Shown here: in pieces, positions 51,728 through 61,455 of the stretch
Layout of the letters: each line of letters opens with the position of its first letter
Numbering within the stretch: position 1 is the first letter of the stretch
Origin: Sediminibacterium sp.
GTDB lineage: Bacteria > Bacteroidota > Bacteroidia > Chitinophagales > Chitinophagaceae
Direction of reading: 5' to 3'
Length of the DNA stretch: 64,000 nucleotides
NCBI GenBank assembly: GCA_030158665.1
Contig: JAOASM010000050.1
Location: 1-64,000 of the forward strand
Notes under the pieces: model-generated
The model's input: the letters and a program-made list of their open reading frames with translations, nothing else
The model's database searches: none
Told to the model about the DNA's origin: nothing
Made by a program: the position numbers and the translations under genes

Positions 51728-52474
51728 ATGAGCAAGCAAGTATATCAAAGTATCCTAGATAAAAAAAACAGTCAACATAAAGCATTCGCAGTCTTAATTG
51801 ACCCCGATAAGCTTGATGCTGCTGGATTACAGAAGACGATTGATCTTGCTGTACAATCTAAAGTAGATTACATTTTTGTTGGAGGAAGCTTAGTGGTAAC
51901 TGACACATTGGACCAAATGGTTGCTCAAATCAAACAACAATGCACTATCCCAGTTGTACTTTTTCCAGGGTCGCCTGACCAAATCACCCCAAAGGCAGAT
52001 GCATTGTTGTACTTATCCCTCATTTCTGGAAGAAATCCTGAATTACTAATAGGACAACATGTAATTAGTGCTCCTTTTGTAAAACAAAGTGGATTGGAAA
52101 TTATTCCTGTAGGTTACATGTTGATTGATGGTGGTACGCCAACCACCGTATCGTATATTTCAAATACCAATCCTATCCCAGCGAATAAAAATGATATTGC
52201 AGCTTGTACTGCTATGGCTGGTGAAATGTTAGGATTGAAACTCATTTATATGGACGCTGGAAGTGGTGCAAAAAATGCCATCCCTGCTAGCATGATTCAA
52301 CAAGTTGCAAAACACACACAAACTCCATTGATTGTGGGCGGCGGTATCACCACATCTGAGAAAGCAATTGAAAATTGCAAGGCGGGTGCGGATATTATTG
52401 TAGTGGGAAACGCAATTGAAAAAGATGCAAATTTAATCCAAAAAATAGCCGACGCTATTCATAGCTTAAACTAA
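51728..52474 (+). CDS. pcrB: Geranylgeranylglyceryl-phosphate synthase family protein
   Basis: The 248-aa TIM-barrel enzyme has FAVLIDPDKLD, the VGGSLV phosphate loop, LFPGSPDQI, IPVGYMLIDGGTPT, IYMDAGSGA and LIVGGGITTSEKA. The family joins a polyprenyl diphosphate to glycerol-1-phosphate; it is archaeal in origin but also found in Bacteroidota, where the prenyl length and lipid product are less certain. It could draw on isoprenoids from dxs nearby. Confidence 0.9.
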   Translation: MSKQVYQSILDKKNSQHKAFAVLIDPDKLDAAGLQKTIDLAVQSKVDYIFVGGSLVVTDTLDQMVAQIKQQCTIPVVLFPGSPDQITPKADALLYLSLISGRNPELLIGQHVISAPFVKQSGLEIIPVGYMLIDGGTPTTVSYISNTNPIPANKNDIAACTAMAGEMLGLKLIYMDAGSGAKNAIPASMIQQVAKHTQTPLIVGGGITTSEKAIENCKAGADIIVVGNAIEKDANLIQKIADAIHSLN

Positions 52475-52491
52475 TCCCTGCATTATCTTAT

Positions 52492-53223
52492 TTAGAAACT
52501 CATCATTTCTTTGAACTTCACAGTTTGACGTCTGCTAATCTCTATTTTTTCTCCTCCTTTTAATTCTACTAATAAGCCACCATTAAAATAGGGCTCTATT
52601 TTCTCTATCCAATGTAAGTTGATGATGTGTTTTCTGTTAGCTCTAAAAAATACGCGATCATCCAGCCTTTCTTCCAAAGCATTCAAAGACTTTAAGATCA
52701 AAGGTTTGTTGGTTGAGAAATACACTTTGGCATAATTTCCAACACTTTCAAACAACCTGATTTCTGCTAATTTTACAAACCAACAACGCTCTCCATCTTT
52801 TACAAAAACCTGATCGATTTCTGTTAATGGACCACGGTTGACACCCAATAAACTTGCTTGCTCTAAAGCAATTTCTGTTTGTAATTTCTGAATGGCATCT
52901 GCTAGTCTTTTTGGATCAATTGGTTTTAACAGATAGTCCAAAGCATTTACCTCAAAGGCTTTCAAAGCAAACTCATCATAAGCTGTAGTGAAAATCACAC
53001 GTGGAGATTTTTCAATTTCAGCCAATAAATCAAAGCCTGTTTTGCCAGGCATTTGAATATCTAGAAAAATCAAATCTGGTCTTGACAGATCAATTTTTTC
53101 AATTGCCTCGTCCACATTACTAGCTTCATCTATGATATGAATATCGGGATGTTGCTCCAGTAATTTTTTTAACTCATTACGTGCTAATCTTTCGTCATCA
53201 ATAATAATTGCTTTAATAGGCAT
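52492..53223 (-). CDS. LytTR-family response regulator
   Basis: The 243-aa protein has an N-terminal receiver (IIIDDERLARNE, phospho-Asp in LIFLDIQMPGKTG, Thr in VIFTTAYDE, Lys in YLLKPID) and a C-terminal LytTR DNA-binding domain (about 135-240). It lies 14 bp behind its sensor kinase gene. LytTR regulators bind direct repeats; targets are not visible. Confidence 0.94.
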   Translation of the reverse strand: MPIKAIIIDDERLARNELKKLLEQHPDIHIIDEASNVDEAIEKIDLSRPDLIFLDIQMPGKTGFDLLAEIEKSPRVIFTTAYDEFALKAFEVNALDYLLKPIDPKRLADAIQKLQTEIALEQASLLGVNRGPLTEIDQVFVKDGERCWFVKLAEIRLFESVGNYAKVYFSTNKPLILKSLNALEERLDDRVFFRANRKHIINLHWIEKIEPYFNGGLLVELKGGEKIEISRRQTVKFKEMMSF

Positions 53224-53237
53224 AATTACATTTTTTT

Positions 53238-54281
53238 CTATGAGGCAATAGGAATGATTAATTTAGCCGTTACCTGTGTAGGCTGGCATTGATAGATTTC
53301 AAATAAAGCGTTGCCGCGATATAAAATATTTAATCTGTTTTTTGTACTCTGTAAACCAAATCCATCTTGGCCCATTTCTTTATCTAATATTCCCGTATTT
53401 TGAACCATTAGCAAATGCTTGTTGTCCTCAAATTTTGAAATAATTTTAATCAAACAATTTCCAGGCTGCTTACTTAAGCCATGCTTGATTGCGTTTTCAA
53501 CCAATGTTTGAAGCATCATTGGTGGCATTTGATTGGATAAAGTGTCAGCATCAATTTCATACTCCACAATCAATCGGTCTGCAAATCGGATGTATTCGAG
53601 TGCAAGATAATCCTTCACAATATTCAACTCTTTTTCTAAACTAGTCACTTCTGCTTGATCGGCCTGAATACTACTTCTTAAAATATTACTCAACTCCGTG
53701 ATTGCTTGTCTTGCACGTTGCGGATCCTCGTCTACCAAGGCTCTGATACTATTAAGCGCGTTGAAAATAAAATGCGGATTCATTTGCGACTTAATTGTCT
53801 TGAGTTGCAACTCCTTAATCAAACTCTCTAACTTCACTTTTTGAATCGTCTCTGAATTCGTAAACTCAATGTAATGCCATAAAATATAGATTGACAACCA
53901 CACGAAAATAATGGGTGTGTCTATGACTAAGCTGATCAAAAATCTTCTCTGCAAACTTATTTTTCTGGCTGCGTCATACAATTTTAAAATTTCGACTGCA
54001 TAGCTTGTCAAAAAACTATAGGCGCTTGCGAAGGTCAATAATAAAACTAAAAGCTGCCACCACTTGAATTTGGGCATTGGAGGATGCAATGACAAGGACA
54101 ACATTGCTTTCCTAAATAAATGCGTAACGATGACCCCTAAAAAGATATTGGCCAATAAACGTGGGTAAAAAACAGTGCTCAATTGCTTCTCCAGCATATA
54201 GGAGAAAAAGATGATGGTGAGTCCGTAAGTCATCCAACCCCCTATCTGGCAAATCCAATAAATTGATTGATGTTTTTTCAC
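53238..54281 (-). CDS. LytS-type sensor histidine kinase
   Basis: The 347-aa protein starts with GTG. Four membrane helices (about 10-150) precede a coiled linker, a His_kinase domain with the phospho-His in SQMNPHFIFNALNSIRAL and an HATPase region (LVENAIKHGLSKQ, DGFGLQSTKNRL). It partners the LytTR regulator 14 bp downstream. The signal sensed by the membrane part is unknown. Confidence 0.93.
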   Translation of the reverse strand: MKKHQSIYWICQIGGWMTYGLTIIFFSYMLEKQLSTVFYPRLLANIFLGVIVTHLFRKAMLSLSLHPPMPKFKWWQLLVLLLTFASAYSFLTSYAVEILKLYDAARKISLQRRFLISLVIDTPIIFVWLSIYILWHYIEFTNSETIQKVKLESLIKELQLKTIKSQMNPHFIFNALNSIRALVDEDPQRARQAITELSNILRSSIQADQAEVTSLEKELNIVKDYLALEYIRFADRLIVEYEIDADTLSNQMPPMMLQTLVENAIKHGLSKQPGNCLIKIISKFEDNKHLLMVQNTGILDKEMGQDGFGLQSTKNRLNILYRGNALFEIYQCQPTQVTAKLIIPIAS

Positions 54282-54417
54282 TTACCAAATTTAAACCCTT
54301 CACTGCGATATTGGGTTATTTTATTGGATTAATGGTCAAATTGAAGTTTCATCGGCAATCCTAAATAAGATTCAACTTTTAGCCAAAATTTCTGTTATTA
54401 ACTTACATTTACATTAC

Positions 54418-54426
54418 TAAATTTTG
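54418..54426 (+). promoter_or_regulatory. -7-like element of dxs (TAAATTTTG)
   Basis: One base longer than consensus, and ending 3 nt before the dxs ATG. Confidence 0.4.
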
Positions 54427-54429
54427 AGC

Positions 54430-56352
54430 ATGCTGATTGAGGCCGGACCATTACTAAAGAACATTGATACCCCTGATGACCTAAAAAAGGTATCTAGAGA
54501 AAAATTGCACCAGGTATGCGACGAATTACGTCAATATATTATTGACATCGTTAGTGTACATGGAGGTCATTTTGCCGCTAGTCTTGGGGTGGTAGAACTC
54601 AGTGTGGCATTGCATTATGTATACAATACGCCCTACGATCAATTGGTTTGGGACGTAGGACATCAGGCCTATGGTCATAAAATTTTAACTGGACGAAGAG
54701 ATGCATTTGTAACTAACCGTAAGTACCATGGCTTAAGCGGCTTCCCTAAGCGAAGCGAAAGTCCTTACGATACTTTTGGTGTAGGACACTCATCTACCTC
54801 TATTTCTGCAGCCCTAGGCATGTCCATGGCGGCAAAATACAAAGGCGAAAATAGAAAATCAGTTGCCATCATTGGGGATGGTTCAATGACTGCCGGTATG
54901 GCTTTTGAGGCTATGAACCATGCGGGAGTGGCGGACAGTGATGTATTGATTATTTTGAATGATAACTGCATGAGCATTGACCCCAATGTGGGCGCGCTTA
55001 AAGAATATTTAACGGATATTAGTACTTCTCCTACCTACAACAAGTTTAGAGACGAATTGTGGGAATTGATGGGCAAATTACCCATCGGCAAAACCTTCAC
55101 AAGAGAAATGGCATCAAAGGTGGAAGCAGGGCTGAAAGGCATGGTCTCTAAAAGCAGCAATTTATTTGAAGCATTGCAATTGCGCTATTTTGGACCAATT
55201 GATGGCCATAATATCACCAACTTAGTTGACACATTAAGAGATTTAAGAGACATTCCTGGACCAAAAATATTGCATATTCTTACTGTTAAAGGCAAAGGAT
55301 ATGAACTCGCAGAGAAGGACCAAACAAAATGGCATGCGCCGGGCTTGTTTGATAAATTGACTGGAGAAATTATTAAGAAAAAGATTGAGACACCTCAACC
55401 ACCAAAATACCAAGACGTATTTGGATTGACCCTTGTAGAATTAGCGGAGATGAACCCAATGATTATGGGTGTGACCCCTGCAATGCCAAGTGGCTCGTCT
55501 ATGAAATTCATGATGGAAGCGATGCCAGATCGTGCATTTGACGTGGGCATTTGCGAGCAACATGCAGTGACCTTGAGTGCAGGCCTTGCCACACAAGGTG
55601 TGAAGGCTTTTTGTAATATCTATTCTTCTTTCATGCAACGTGCTTATGATCAAGTGATACATGATGTGGCGTTGCAAAAATTACCAGTTGTATTTTGTTT
55701 AGACCGTGCGGGATTGGTTGGCGAAGATGGACCTACCCACCATGGTTGTTATGATATTGCATTTTTTAGATGTATCCCTAATTTAATCATTGCTGCACCA
55801 ATGAATGAGCAAGAATTAAGGAACATGATGTATACCGCTCAATTGCCGGCAACTGATTTGCCTTTCGTTATCCGTTATCCAAGAGGAGAAGGTGTGATGG
55901 TAGATTGGAAAAAGCCTTTCGAACAATTAACTATTGGACAAGGTCGTAGATTGAAAGAAGGTAAAGAGGTGGCGATTTTGACTTTCGGTCATCCTGGCAA
56001 CAATGCCCAAACAGCGATTCGAAATTTAAGACTAGAAGGAATTGATCCTGCACATTATGATATGCGTTTTGTAAAGCCAATTGACGAGGCATTATTACAC
56101 GAAGTATTCCAAAACTATGAACTGATTGTGACAGTAGAAGATGCCACAGTTGTTGGAGGATTGGGATCTGCTGTATTGGAATTCATGAACGAACACAAAT
56201 ACCATAGTCAAGTGCGCATTTTAGGTATTCCTGATACAGTTGTAGAACATGGATCTGTTAAAGAATTACAACAGGAATGTCATTACGATGCACAAGCAAT
56301 TGCGAATGCGGTAAAAAGTCTTTTAGGGAAATCTGTTTTAGCCGAAGGATAA
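54430..56352 (+). CDS. dxs: 1-deoxy-D-xylulose-5-phosphate synthase
   Basis: It condenses pyruvate and glyceraldehyde-3-phosphate in the first step of the MEP isoprenoid pathway. The 640-aa protein has the TPP fold [27 protein letters not shown], the catalytic Glu region [29 protein letters not shown] and RYPRGEG. The start is ATG 54430; a TTG two codons earlier overlaps the -7 element. It ends 1 bp from convergent scpA. Confidence 0.97.
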   Translation: [640 protein letters not shown]

Positions 56353-57222
56353 TTAATTCAAAGTAGGATCAAAATCACCTTCTTCCTCAGGTGCATCTGC
56401 AAATGAAGTTTGATCGAATTTTGTTTCGTATGCATCCGTGGGTTCAATGTATCCTGGCTCTAAATCATCTTCTCTGTTTTCATTCCACTCAATGATAAAG
56501 TTATTGCGTCCTTCACCGACCATTAATTTCATGTATTTCTGTTGCGCTAATTCTAAGATAGATAAGAACAAGAATAAAGCGTGTACACGGTCTTCGCAGA
56601 TATCAAATACTTTTTCGAAAGCAACTGTTTGCGCCTCTTTCACCATTGTAAGCAAATGTGTTCTGCTGCCTTCCATGGTGTAGTTGTATCGAATAACAGT
56701 ATGTACAGGTTTGTTTTGACGATCTTGAACACGGGTCATGACTTTCTCAAAAGCCTTCATTAACTTAAATAAAGTCACTGTCTGTAACTCCGTTCCTTCA
56801 GCAGCTTCTTCACCCACTAATGACATCTCTTTTTGAATATTGCCACGTTTAAGCATCAGCATTCTCATAGCTTCTAAGTCGGCCATTTGTACTGCAGCTT
56901 CTTTGTACTTTTTATATTCTAAAATCTTGTCAATTAATTCTTGTCTTGGGTCGATTTCATTTCCTGAAGCATCAATCTCTTTTCTTGGCAATAATAATTT
57001 TGCCTTGATACGCATCAATGTAGAAACGAATAAAATGAACTCACTACTTAATTCAATATTGAGTTTGTCTTGAGCATGAATAAACTCCAAGAAATCCTTA
57101 ATGATTTTAGTGATCTGAATATTGTAAATATCCATCTCGTCACGCTCAATAAAGAACAATAAAAGGTCAAATGGACCTTCAAATTGGTCTACTTTAATCG
57201 AATAATTAGTATGCTGGCTCAT
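56353..57222 (-). CDS. scpA: Segregation and condensation protein A
   Basis: ScpA is the kleisin that bridges SMC heads in chromosome condensation. The 289-aa form starting MSQHTNYSIKVDQFEGPFDLLLFFI has the family N-terminus, LMRIKAKLLLPR and a C-terminal winged-helix region followed by an acidic tail. The frame runs 30 codons further upstream without family similarity. ScpB is not in this window. Confidence 0.92.
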   Translation of the reverse strand: MSQHTNYSIKVDQFEGPFDLLLFFIERDEMDIYNIQITKIIKDFLEFIHAQDKLNIELSSEFILFVSTLMRIKAKLLLPRKEIDASGNEIDPRQELIDKILEYKKYKEAAVQMADLEAMRMLMLKRGNIQKEMSLVGEEAAEGTELQTVTLFKLMKAFEKVMTRVQDRQNKPVHTVIRYNYTMEGSRTHLLTMVKEAQTVAFEKVFDICEDRVHALFLFLSILELAQQKYMKLMVGEGRNNFIIEWNENREDDLEPGYIEPTDAYETKFDQTSFADAPEEEGDFDPTLN

Positions 57223-57292
57223 CAATGCAAAGAAAGTGATATTTATCCATTTTTTAGCCAAAATGAGCCATCTTTGTTCAAAACCAGCATAG

Positions 57293-58204
57293 ATGCAACA
57301 GAAGTGGACCAATTGGCTTGTATTTGCCTTATTATCAATCGTATGGGGAAGCTCCTTTATCTTGATGAAAGAAGGATTGAGGGCATTTACCCCTTACCAA
57401 GTGGCTTCACTTAGAATGCTTTTTGCAGGACTGGTTTTATTGCCTTTTGCTATCAAAGCATTTCGAAAAATACCCAAAGACAAAATGGGCTTGGTAATCG
57501 TCTCAGGGATCGTAGGCAACTTTATTCCAGCTTATCTATTTTGCATTGCAGAAACTAAAATTGATAGTGCTTTAGCCGGTATTTTGAATTCCTTAACTCC
57601 TTTGTTTACCATCTTGGTTGGTGTAATTTTTTACAAGGTCCAAACCACTGTTGTGAAATTTTTGGGTATTTTGATTGGATTCATTGGACTGACATTTTTA
57701 CTATTAACCGGAAAGGAAATGCACTTTAACCACCTTTCCTATGCTAGTCTTGTGCTGGTTGCCACCATGATGTATGGCATCAATGTGCATACTGTGGGCC
57801 GAAACTTAAAAGAAATTGGATCTATTCAAATTGCATCAGTTGCTTTTTCTTTCTTGATTCTACCTAGCGCTGCGGTATTGTTTTTTACAGGATTTTTTGA
57901 GGAAGATTTTAGCAATCCACTCGTCATTCACAGCACTTTAACTAGTGCCCTTCTAGGCATGGTGGGTACTTCCATGGCGTCCATTTTATTTTATTACCTA
58001 GTTAAAAAAGCAGGCATTTTATTTGGCTCATTGGTTACCTATGGTATTCCAATCGTAGCGGTGGCATGGGGTTTGGCTTATGGAGAGTCTTTAGCACCAC
58101 TGCAAGTGCTTTGCCTTGGCGTGATTTTGTTGGGCGTATATATTGTCAATAGAGGGAATCTAAATTTCATCCCTTTCCTAAAACAAAAAAGCCCCCAATC
58201 ATAA
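57293..58204 (+). CDS. EamA/DMT-family transporter
   Basis: The 303-aa protein has ten predicted membrane helices in two EamA repeats (WGSSFILMKEGLRAFTPYQVASLR in the first; SMASILFYYLVKKAG and GIPIVAVAWG in the second). It should export a metabolite or amino acid across the inner membrane; substrate unknown. It is divergent from scpA. Its last codons overlap the hairpin that terminates frr. Confidence 0.88.
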   Translation: MQQKWTNWLVFALLSIVWGSSFILMKEGLRAFTPYQVASLRMLFAGLVLLPFAIKAFRKIPKDKMGLVIVSGIVGNFIPAYLFCIAETKIDSALAGILNSLTPLFTILVGVIFYKVQTTVVKFLGILIGFIGLTFLLLTGKEMHFNHLSYASLVLVATMMYGINVHTVGRNLKEIGSIQIASVAFSFLILPSAAVLFFTGFFEEDFSNPLVIHSTLTSALLGMVGTSMASILFYYLVKKAGILFGSLVTYGIPIVAVAWGLAYGESLAPLQVLCLGVILLGVYIVNRGNLNFIPFLKQKSPQS

Positions 58205-58213
58205 ATTGGAGGC
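58191..58213. terminator. Terminator overlapping the DMT gene stop
   Basis: GCCCCCAAT and ATTGGAGGC form a stem with a 5-nt loop. On the minus strand T6 follows, so it ends the frr transcript. It includes the last codons of the transporter. Confidence 0.75.
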
Positions 58214-58240
58214 TCAATATTAAACAAAGCAATTAGACCA

Positions 58241-58804
58241 TTAAACAGTCATAATTTCTTTTTCTTTTGCTTCTAAATGTTTTTCTACTAAAGCAATATG
58301 CTTATCAGTTAAAGCCTGGATAGCATCTTCGGCACCTTTACAAATATCTTCGCTTGTTCCGTCTTTTTGCAATTTCTTCACTTGCTCAATATGGTCTCTT
58401 CTAATATTGCGAATGGCTACTTTACTGTGTTCTCCTTCTGCGCTTGCCTTCTTCACCATTTCTTTTCTTCGCTCCTCAGTCAATGGAGGCATAAATAAAC
58501 GAATATTCACCCCATCGTTCTGAGGCGTGATACCAATATTCGCCCCCATGATCGCTCTTTCAATTAAGGCCAGCATATTCTTTTCCCAAGGTTGAATGCT
58601 GATGGTTCTAGCGTCAAGCACTTGTACGTTTGCAACCTGACTAATCGCCGTAGGTGCACCATAATAATCTACATTCACCCCTTCCAAAATAGAAGGACTT
58701 GCTTTTCCAGCTCTAATCTTAGATAATTCTATTTCTAAGTGATTGATGGCCTTTTTCATGCCATTTTCAGCTTCAGTACTTATTTTCTTTAATTCCTCTG
58801 ACAT
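58241..58804 (-). CDS. frr: Ribosome recycling factor
   Basis: The 187-aa protein has the RRF signatures IRAGKASPSILEGVNVDYYGAPTA, ISIQPWEKNML, LFMPPLTEERRKEMVK and VAIRNIRRDH. It splits post-termination ribosomes with EF-G. The promoter TAGCTTTG lies about 20 nt upstream. Complete. Confidence 0.97.
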   Translation of the reverse strand: MSEELKKISTEAENGMKKAINHLEIELSKIRAGKASPSILEGVNVDYYGAPTAISQVANVQVLDARTISIQPWEKNMLALIERAIMGANIGITPQNDGVNIRLFMPPLTEERRKEMVKKASAEGEHSKVAIRNIRRDHIEQVKKLQKDGTSEDICKGAEDAIQALTDKHIALVEKHLEAKEKEIMTV

Positions 58805-58824
58805 AATTGAATGTTTTGCGAAGG

Positions 58825-58832
58825 CAAAGCTA
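58825..58832 (-). promoter_or_regulatory. -7 element of frr (TAGCTTTG)
   Basis: A minus-strand TAnnTTTG match, 20 nt before the ATG. Confidence 0.5.
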
Positions 58833-58883
58833 ATAAATCCTTGGTATTCTTTCCCGACCTTTTTTTTGTGGTGCTTATTTTTC

Positions 58884-58891
58884 TATCTTTG
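58884..58891 (+). promoter_or_regulatory. -7 element of the transketolase gene (TATCTTTG)
   Basis: A TAnnTTTG match, 22 nt before the ATG at 58914. Confidence 0.55.
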
Positions 58892-58913
58892 CCCATATCG
58901 TTAAAACAACACT

Positions 58914-59753
58914 ATGTCAACAGCGGAATTAAAAAGAACAGCTTCACAAGTAAGAAGAGATATCGTAAGAATGGTGCATGCACAACAAAGTGGTCATCCA
59001 GGTGGCTCTTTAGGCTGTACTGATTTTTTAACAGCACTCTATTTTAAAATCTTAAAGCATGACCCTTCTTTTAATATGGATGGGAAAGGCGAAGATCTTT
59101 TCTTTTTATCCAATGGACATATTTCTCCAGTGTTCTATTCTGTTTTGGCTAGATCAGGCTATTTTGATGTAAAAGAATTGGCTACATTCAGAATGATCAA
59201 TTCTCGCTTACAAGGGCATCCAACCACCCACGAGCATTTACCTGGAATACGTATTGCCAGCGGATCTCTTGGACAAGGTATGAGTGTAGCGATTGGTGCT
59301 GCGTTATCGAAAAAATACAACAACGACGATCGTATCGTTTACTCTTTACATGGTGATGGTGAATTACAAGAAGGCCAAAACTGGGAAGCAATTATGTTTG
59401 CTGCGCACAACAAAGTAGACAACTACATTGCAACCATTGATGTGAACGGTCAACAAATTGACGGGCCATTAAGCAAAGTATTGAATTTAGACAATTTAGA
59501 AGATAAGTTTAAAGCATTCCATTGGACAGTTTTACATATGGATGGTCACAATATGGACGAGATTGTAGCCACATTAGAGCATGCTAAAACATTAACTGGA
59601 CAAGGAAAGCCAATTGTAATATTGATGAAGACTGTGATGGGCAAGGGGGTTGACTTTATGGAGACAGGTCATGAGTGGCATGGTATTGCTCCTAATGATG
59701 CACAATTAGAGAACGCACTAGGACAATTAGAAATGACTTTAGGAGATTTTTAA
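58914..59753 (+). CDS. Transketolase, N-terminal (TPP-binding) subunit
   Basis: The 279-aa protein is the pyrophosphate-binding half of a split transketolase: HPGGSLGCTDFLTALYF, LSNGHISPVFYS, GHPTTHEHLPGI, SLGQGMSVAIGAA, and the TPP motif GDGELQEGQNWEA..N. The pyrimidine-binding C-terminal subunit usually follows in Bacteroidota, but here a terminator comes 18 bp after the stop and the next gene is an opposing permease. The partner must be encoded elsewhere for pentose-phosphate activity. Confidence 0.93.
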   Translation: MSTAELKRTASQVRRDIVRMVHAQQSGHPGGSLGCTDFLTALYFKILKHDPSFNMDGKGEDLFFLSNGHISPVFYSVLARSGYFDVKELATFRMINSRLQGHPTTHEHLPGIRIASGSLGQGMSVAIGAALSKKYNNDDRIVYSLHGDGELQEGQNWEAIMFAAHNKVDNYIATIDVNGQQIDGPLSKVLNLDNLEDKFKAFHWTVLHMDGHNMDEIVATLEHAKTLTGQGKPIVILMKTVMGKGVDFMETGHEWHGIAPNDAQLENALGQLEMTLGDF

Positions 59754-59770
59754 TCTTATACTAGACGAAT

Positions 59771-59801
59771 AAAAAAAGGGATGCGTTGCATCCCTTTTTT
59801 T
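59771..59801. terminator. Terminator after the transketolase gene
   Basis: AAAAAAAGGGATGC and GCATCCCTTTTTTT form a perfect stem with a 3-nt loop; usable from both sides. Confidence 0.85.
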
Positions 59802-59823
59802 ATAACCTATTCATAAAGTATAC

Positions 59824-61038
59824 TTATCCAATTTTTTCAAAGATCCTTGAAGCTGCTTTCTTTGCAGGAATCCAGCCAGCAACAATAGCAATGGCTACCA
59901 CCAATCCAACCACCGCCAAATAGTCCGTCCAAACAGCTTTTACCGGGTAATAATCAATTACAAAACTCGCTCCTTGTAATTTGACAAAATGAAATTGTGC
60001 TTGTAAAAAAATCAAACAGGATGCAATCAGTCCGCCAATCAATGCCCCAGTCATGGACATGACAATTGATAAACTAAGAAATATTTTTTGAATCGTACCA
60101 GCGCTTGCACCCATTGCATGCAGCACATGAATGTCTTTTTGCTTTTCTAAAACCAACATCGTCAATGCCCCCACTAGGTTAAAAGAAGCTACGACCATAA
60201 TTAATGCTAGAATGGCAAAAATGATCCATTTTTCTGTTTGCATAATTTTATACAAATCTGCATTTTGTTGGTATTTATTTTGCACCAGAAAATTAGCCCC
60301 TAGTTGATTTTGAATCGCCGTAGCAATACTTTTTTCTTTGCTTAAATCAATAGACAATTCAAGGCCTGAATATTGATTGGTATCTAGATCAAATAAATAT
60401 TGTGCGAATTGATTGGAAGTGAACACATATTGCGCATCAAATTCTTGTTGGACTGAGAATGCGCCAGACTGCACTGCTACTAAGTGGTTTAGCTGATCCA
60501 TTGATTTTAATGACTTCCTAGACCTACCTACCGCAATCAATTCCAAAGGTTCCCCCAAGTCTGCATTAAACAGTAATAAATTTTCTTCTACCCCAATACC
60601 TAAGACCAATTTAGGGCTATCCAAATTACCCACAACAAAACGGCCTCGTTTTAAATATTGATTGACTTTATTAATGTGGATGTAATTGGAGTCGACTCCT
60701 TTCACCAATACAACTGTTTGTTGCGCACTTCGAACAAGGATCGCCTTATTCTCAACAATCCCAGTAGCATAATGGACGCCTGGAATTTGTCTAATTGCAT
60801 TCAATTGCTGTTGAGATAAGGTTATAAATTTTCCAGATCTAGGAACCACACGGAGGTCAGCATAGAAATCTGCATACAAGCCTTTCACAATGTCAGAGAA
60901 GCCATTGGAGACACTTAGTATCGTCAGTAAAGCAGCAGTACCAATGGCAATGGCGAAGACGCTTACCCATGCAATGAGTTGGATTGCCTGAAAGGAGTAT
61001 TTGCCCCTAAAATAACGCCAAGCAAATAAAAAATGCAA
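59824..61038 (-). CDS. FtsX/LolC-E-like ABC transporter permease
   Basis: The 404-aa protein has one N-terminal helix (about 18-42), a large periplasmic domain (about 45-260) and three C-terminal helices of the FtsX domain (about 270-395). This is the MacB/LolCE topology; in Bacteroidota such proteins probably extract lipoproteins. No ATPase gene is adjacent. It follows rbfA by 1 bp. Confidence 0.88.
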   Translation of the reverse strand: MHFLFAWRYFRGKYSFQAIQLIAWVSVFAIAIGTAALLTILSVSNGFSDIVKGLYADFYADLRVVPRSGKFITLSQQQLNAIRQIPGVHYATGIVENKAILVRSAQQTVVLVKGVDSNYIHINKVNQYLKRGRFVVGNLDSPKLVLGIGVEENLLLFNADLGEPLELIAVGRSRKSLKSMDQLNHLVAVQSGAFSVQQEFDAQYVFTSNQFAQYLFDLDTNQYSGLELSIDLSKEKSIATAIQNQLGANFLVQNKYQQNADLYKIMQTEKWIIFAILALIMVVASFNLVGALTMLVLEKQKDIHVLHAMGASAGTIQKIFLSLSIVMSMTGALIGGLIASCLIFLQAQFHFVKLQGASFVIDYYPVKAVWTDYLAVVGLVVAIAIVAGWIPAKKAASRIFEKIG

Positions 61039-61039
61039 C

Positions 61040-61384
61040 TTATAATTTTTTTAAAATCTCTTCCATTTTAAATACATAATCCAATGTGTCATCTAAATAA
61101 AAATGCAAAACTGGAATACGTCTTAATTGATGCTTCATGGCTTCTTGAAGGTGCTTTTTGATATCCCATTGTTTTGCTTCTATCTTCTTAAAGCAATCAG
61201 CTTGGTCTGCCACCTGAAATAAACTCAAATAGATCCTTGCTTCTAATAAATCTGGGGTCACTTTTACAGAGGAGATGGAAATCATCCCGCCTTGTAAATG
61301 GTTCAAGCCCAATTTTAAAAAAATATCATTCAAGGTGCTTTGAATCGCACCAGCTACTTGTTTCTGTCTTTTACCCTCTTCCAT
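61040..61384 (-). CDS. rbfA: Ribosome-binding factor A
   Basis: The 114-aa KH-like protein assists 30S maturation (VAGAIQSTLNDIFLKLG, ISISSVKVTPDLLEARIYLSLF, LRRIPVLHFYLDDTLD). A TTG three codons before the ATG is an alternative start. It is first in a two-gene transcript with the permease and divergent from the ABC exporter. Confidence 0.93.
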   Translation of the reverse strand: MEEGKRQKQVAGAIQSTLNDIFLKLGLNHLQGGMISISSVKVTPDLLEARIYLSLFQVADQADCFKKIEAKQWDIKKHLQEAMKHQLRRIPVLHFYLDDTLDYVFKMEEILKKL

Positions 61385-61455
61385 AATAATCAAAGTCGTT
61401 GATTCGCTGTAAAATTAGTTACTTTGCTGATTATTCTGAGGGAATAGTTTTAATT

